Positions 5,960 to 6,049 of a stretch of DNA of 6,049 nt are shown here, one piece after another. The stretch spans positions 1 to 6,049 of the forward strand of contig JAJYSL010000266.1 in NCBI GenBank assembly GCA_021793595.1, in the 5' to 3' direction. The stretch comes from Acidobacteriota bacterium. Lineage in GTDB: Bacteria > Acidobacteriota > Terriglobia > Terriglobales > Acidobacteriaceae. A program made the translations under genes and the position numbers. Each line of letters begins with the position of its first letter. The first letter of the stretch is position 1. The notes beneath the pieces are model-generated. The model was not told the DNA's origin and made no database searches. It saw only the letters and a program-made list of their open reading frames with translations.

Positions 5960-6049
5960 AAAATATGCTACCTGTCGCATGTCTCGTACTTCAGTAGGCG
6001 TGTAGAGAATGGAAGAAACACAGCGCATATTGTAATCTTCGCGTAACTT

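Larger units (their letters stand above)
5744..6049. other. AT-rich gene-free region upstream of the lipoprotein gene
   Basis: No coding region with a ribosome site is visible on either strand; short ATG frames near 5968 and 6009 close within about 10 codons. The stretch is much more AT-rich than the genes. It holds the dyad 5797-5833 and three ATTGATTGA copies, described separately. Several -10-like hexamers occur on the minus strand (for example TATATA at about 5784-5779), but none pairs with a good -35, so no promoter is called. Confidence 0.6.

Noticed and set aside
5940..6049. Start of a plus-strand gene at the right edge
   Set aside because: The ATG near 5968 and the one near 6009 both reach a stop within about 10 codons, and no other start with a ribosome site was seen.

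Overview
The window looks like chromosomal DNA of an acidobacterium (Acidobacteriota, Terriglobia-like). The clues are a diheme-type sdhC-sdhA-sdhB succinate dehydrogenase locus, a DUF4382 lipoprotein of the type common in that phylum, and moderately GC-rich genes separated by AT-rich gaps. This placement rests on recognised protein families, not on a 16S gene or a search. Every supported gene is on the minus strand, so transcription runs from high to low coordinates.

Layout in transcription order: (1) 6049-5744 is an AT-rich gene-free leader with a 9-bp dyad and three copies of ATTGATTGA. (2) 5743-4301 encodes a secreted lipoprotein with a DUF4382 domain and a carboxypeptidase-regulatory-like beta domain, followed by a strong hairpin at 4291-4250. 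(3) 4211-4020 is a small, highly charged 63-residue protein of unknown function. (4) 4019-3581 is gene-free. It holds a 16-bp perfect inverted repeat with smaller hairpins, then a good sigma70-like promoter, then a leader of about 210 nt with a 7-bp stem. (5) 3580-2879 is sdhC and 2877-964 is sdhA, one base apart. (6) 835-338 is a small AT-rich gene for a PD-(D/E)XK-like nuclease related in pattern to the I-Ssp6803I family. (7) 210-1 is the 5' end of sdhB, which runs off the window.

SdhC (five-helix diheme anchor), SdhA (covalent FAD subunit) and SdhB (iron-sulfur subunit) together form respiratory complex II, which oxidises succinate and reduces quinone. The most unusual point is that a nuclease-like gene separates sdhA from sdhB, which are normally almost contiguous. 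It is AT-rich, has its own Shine-Dalgarno and GTG start, is bracketed by a 9-bp direct repeat (AGGTAACAG), and is preceded by a tandem imperfect repeat. A free-standing homing-endonuclease-like insertion is the leading but unproven reading.
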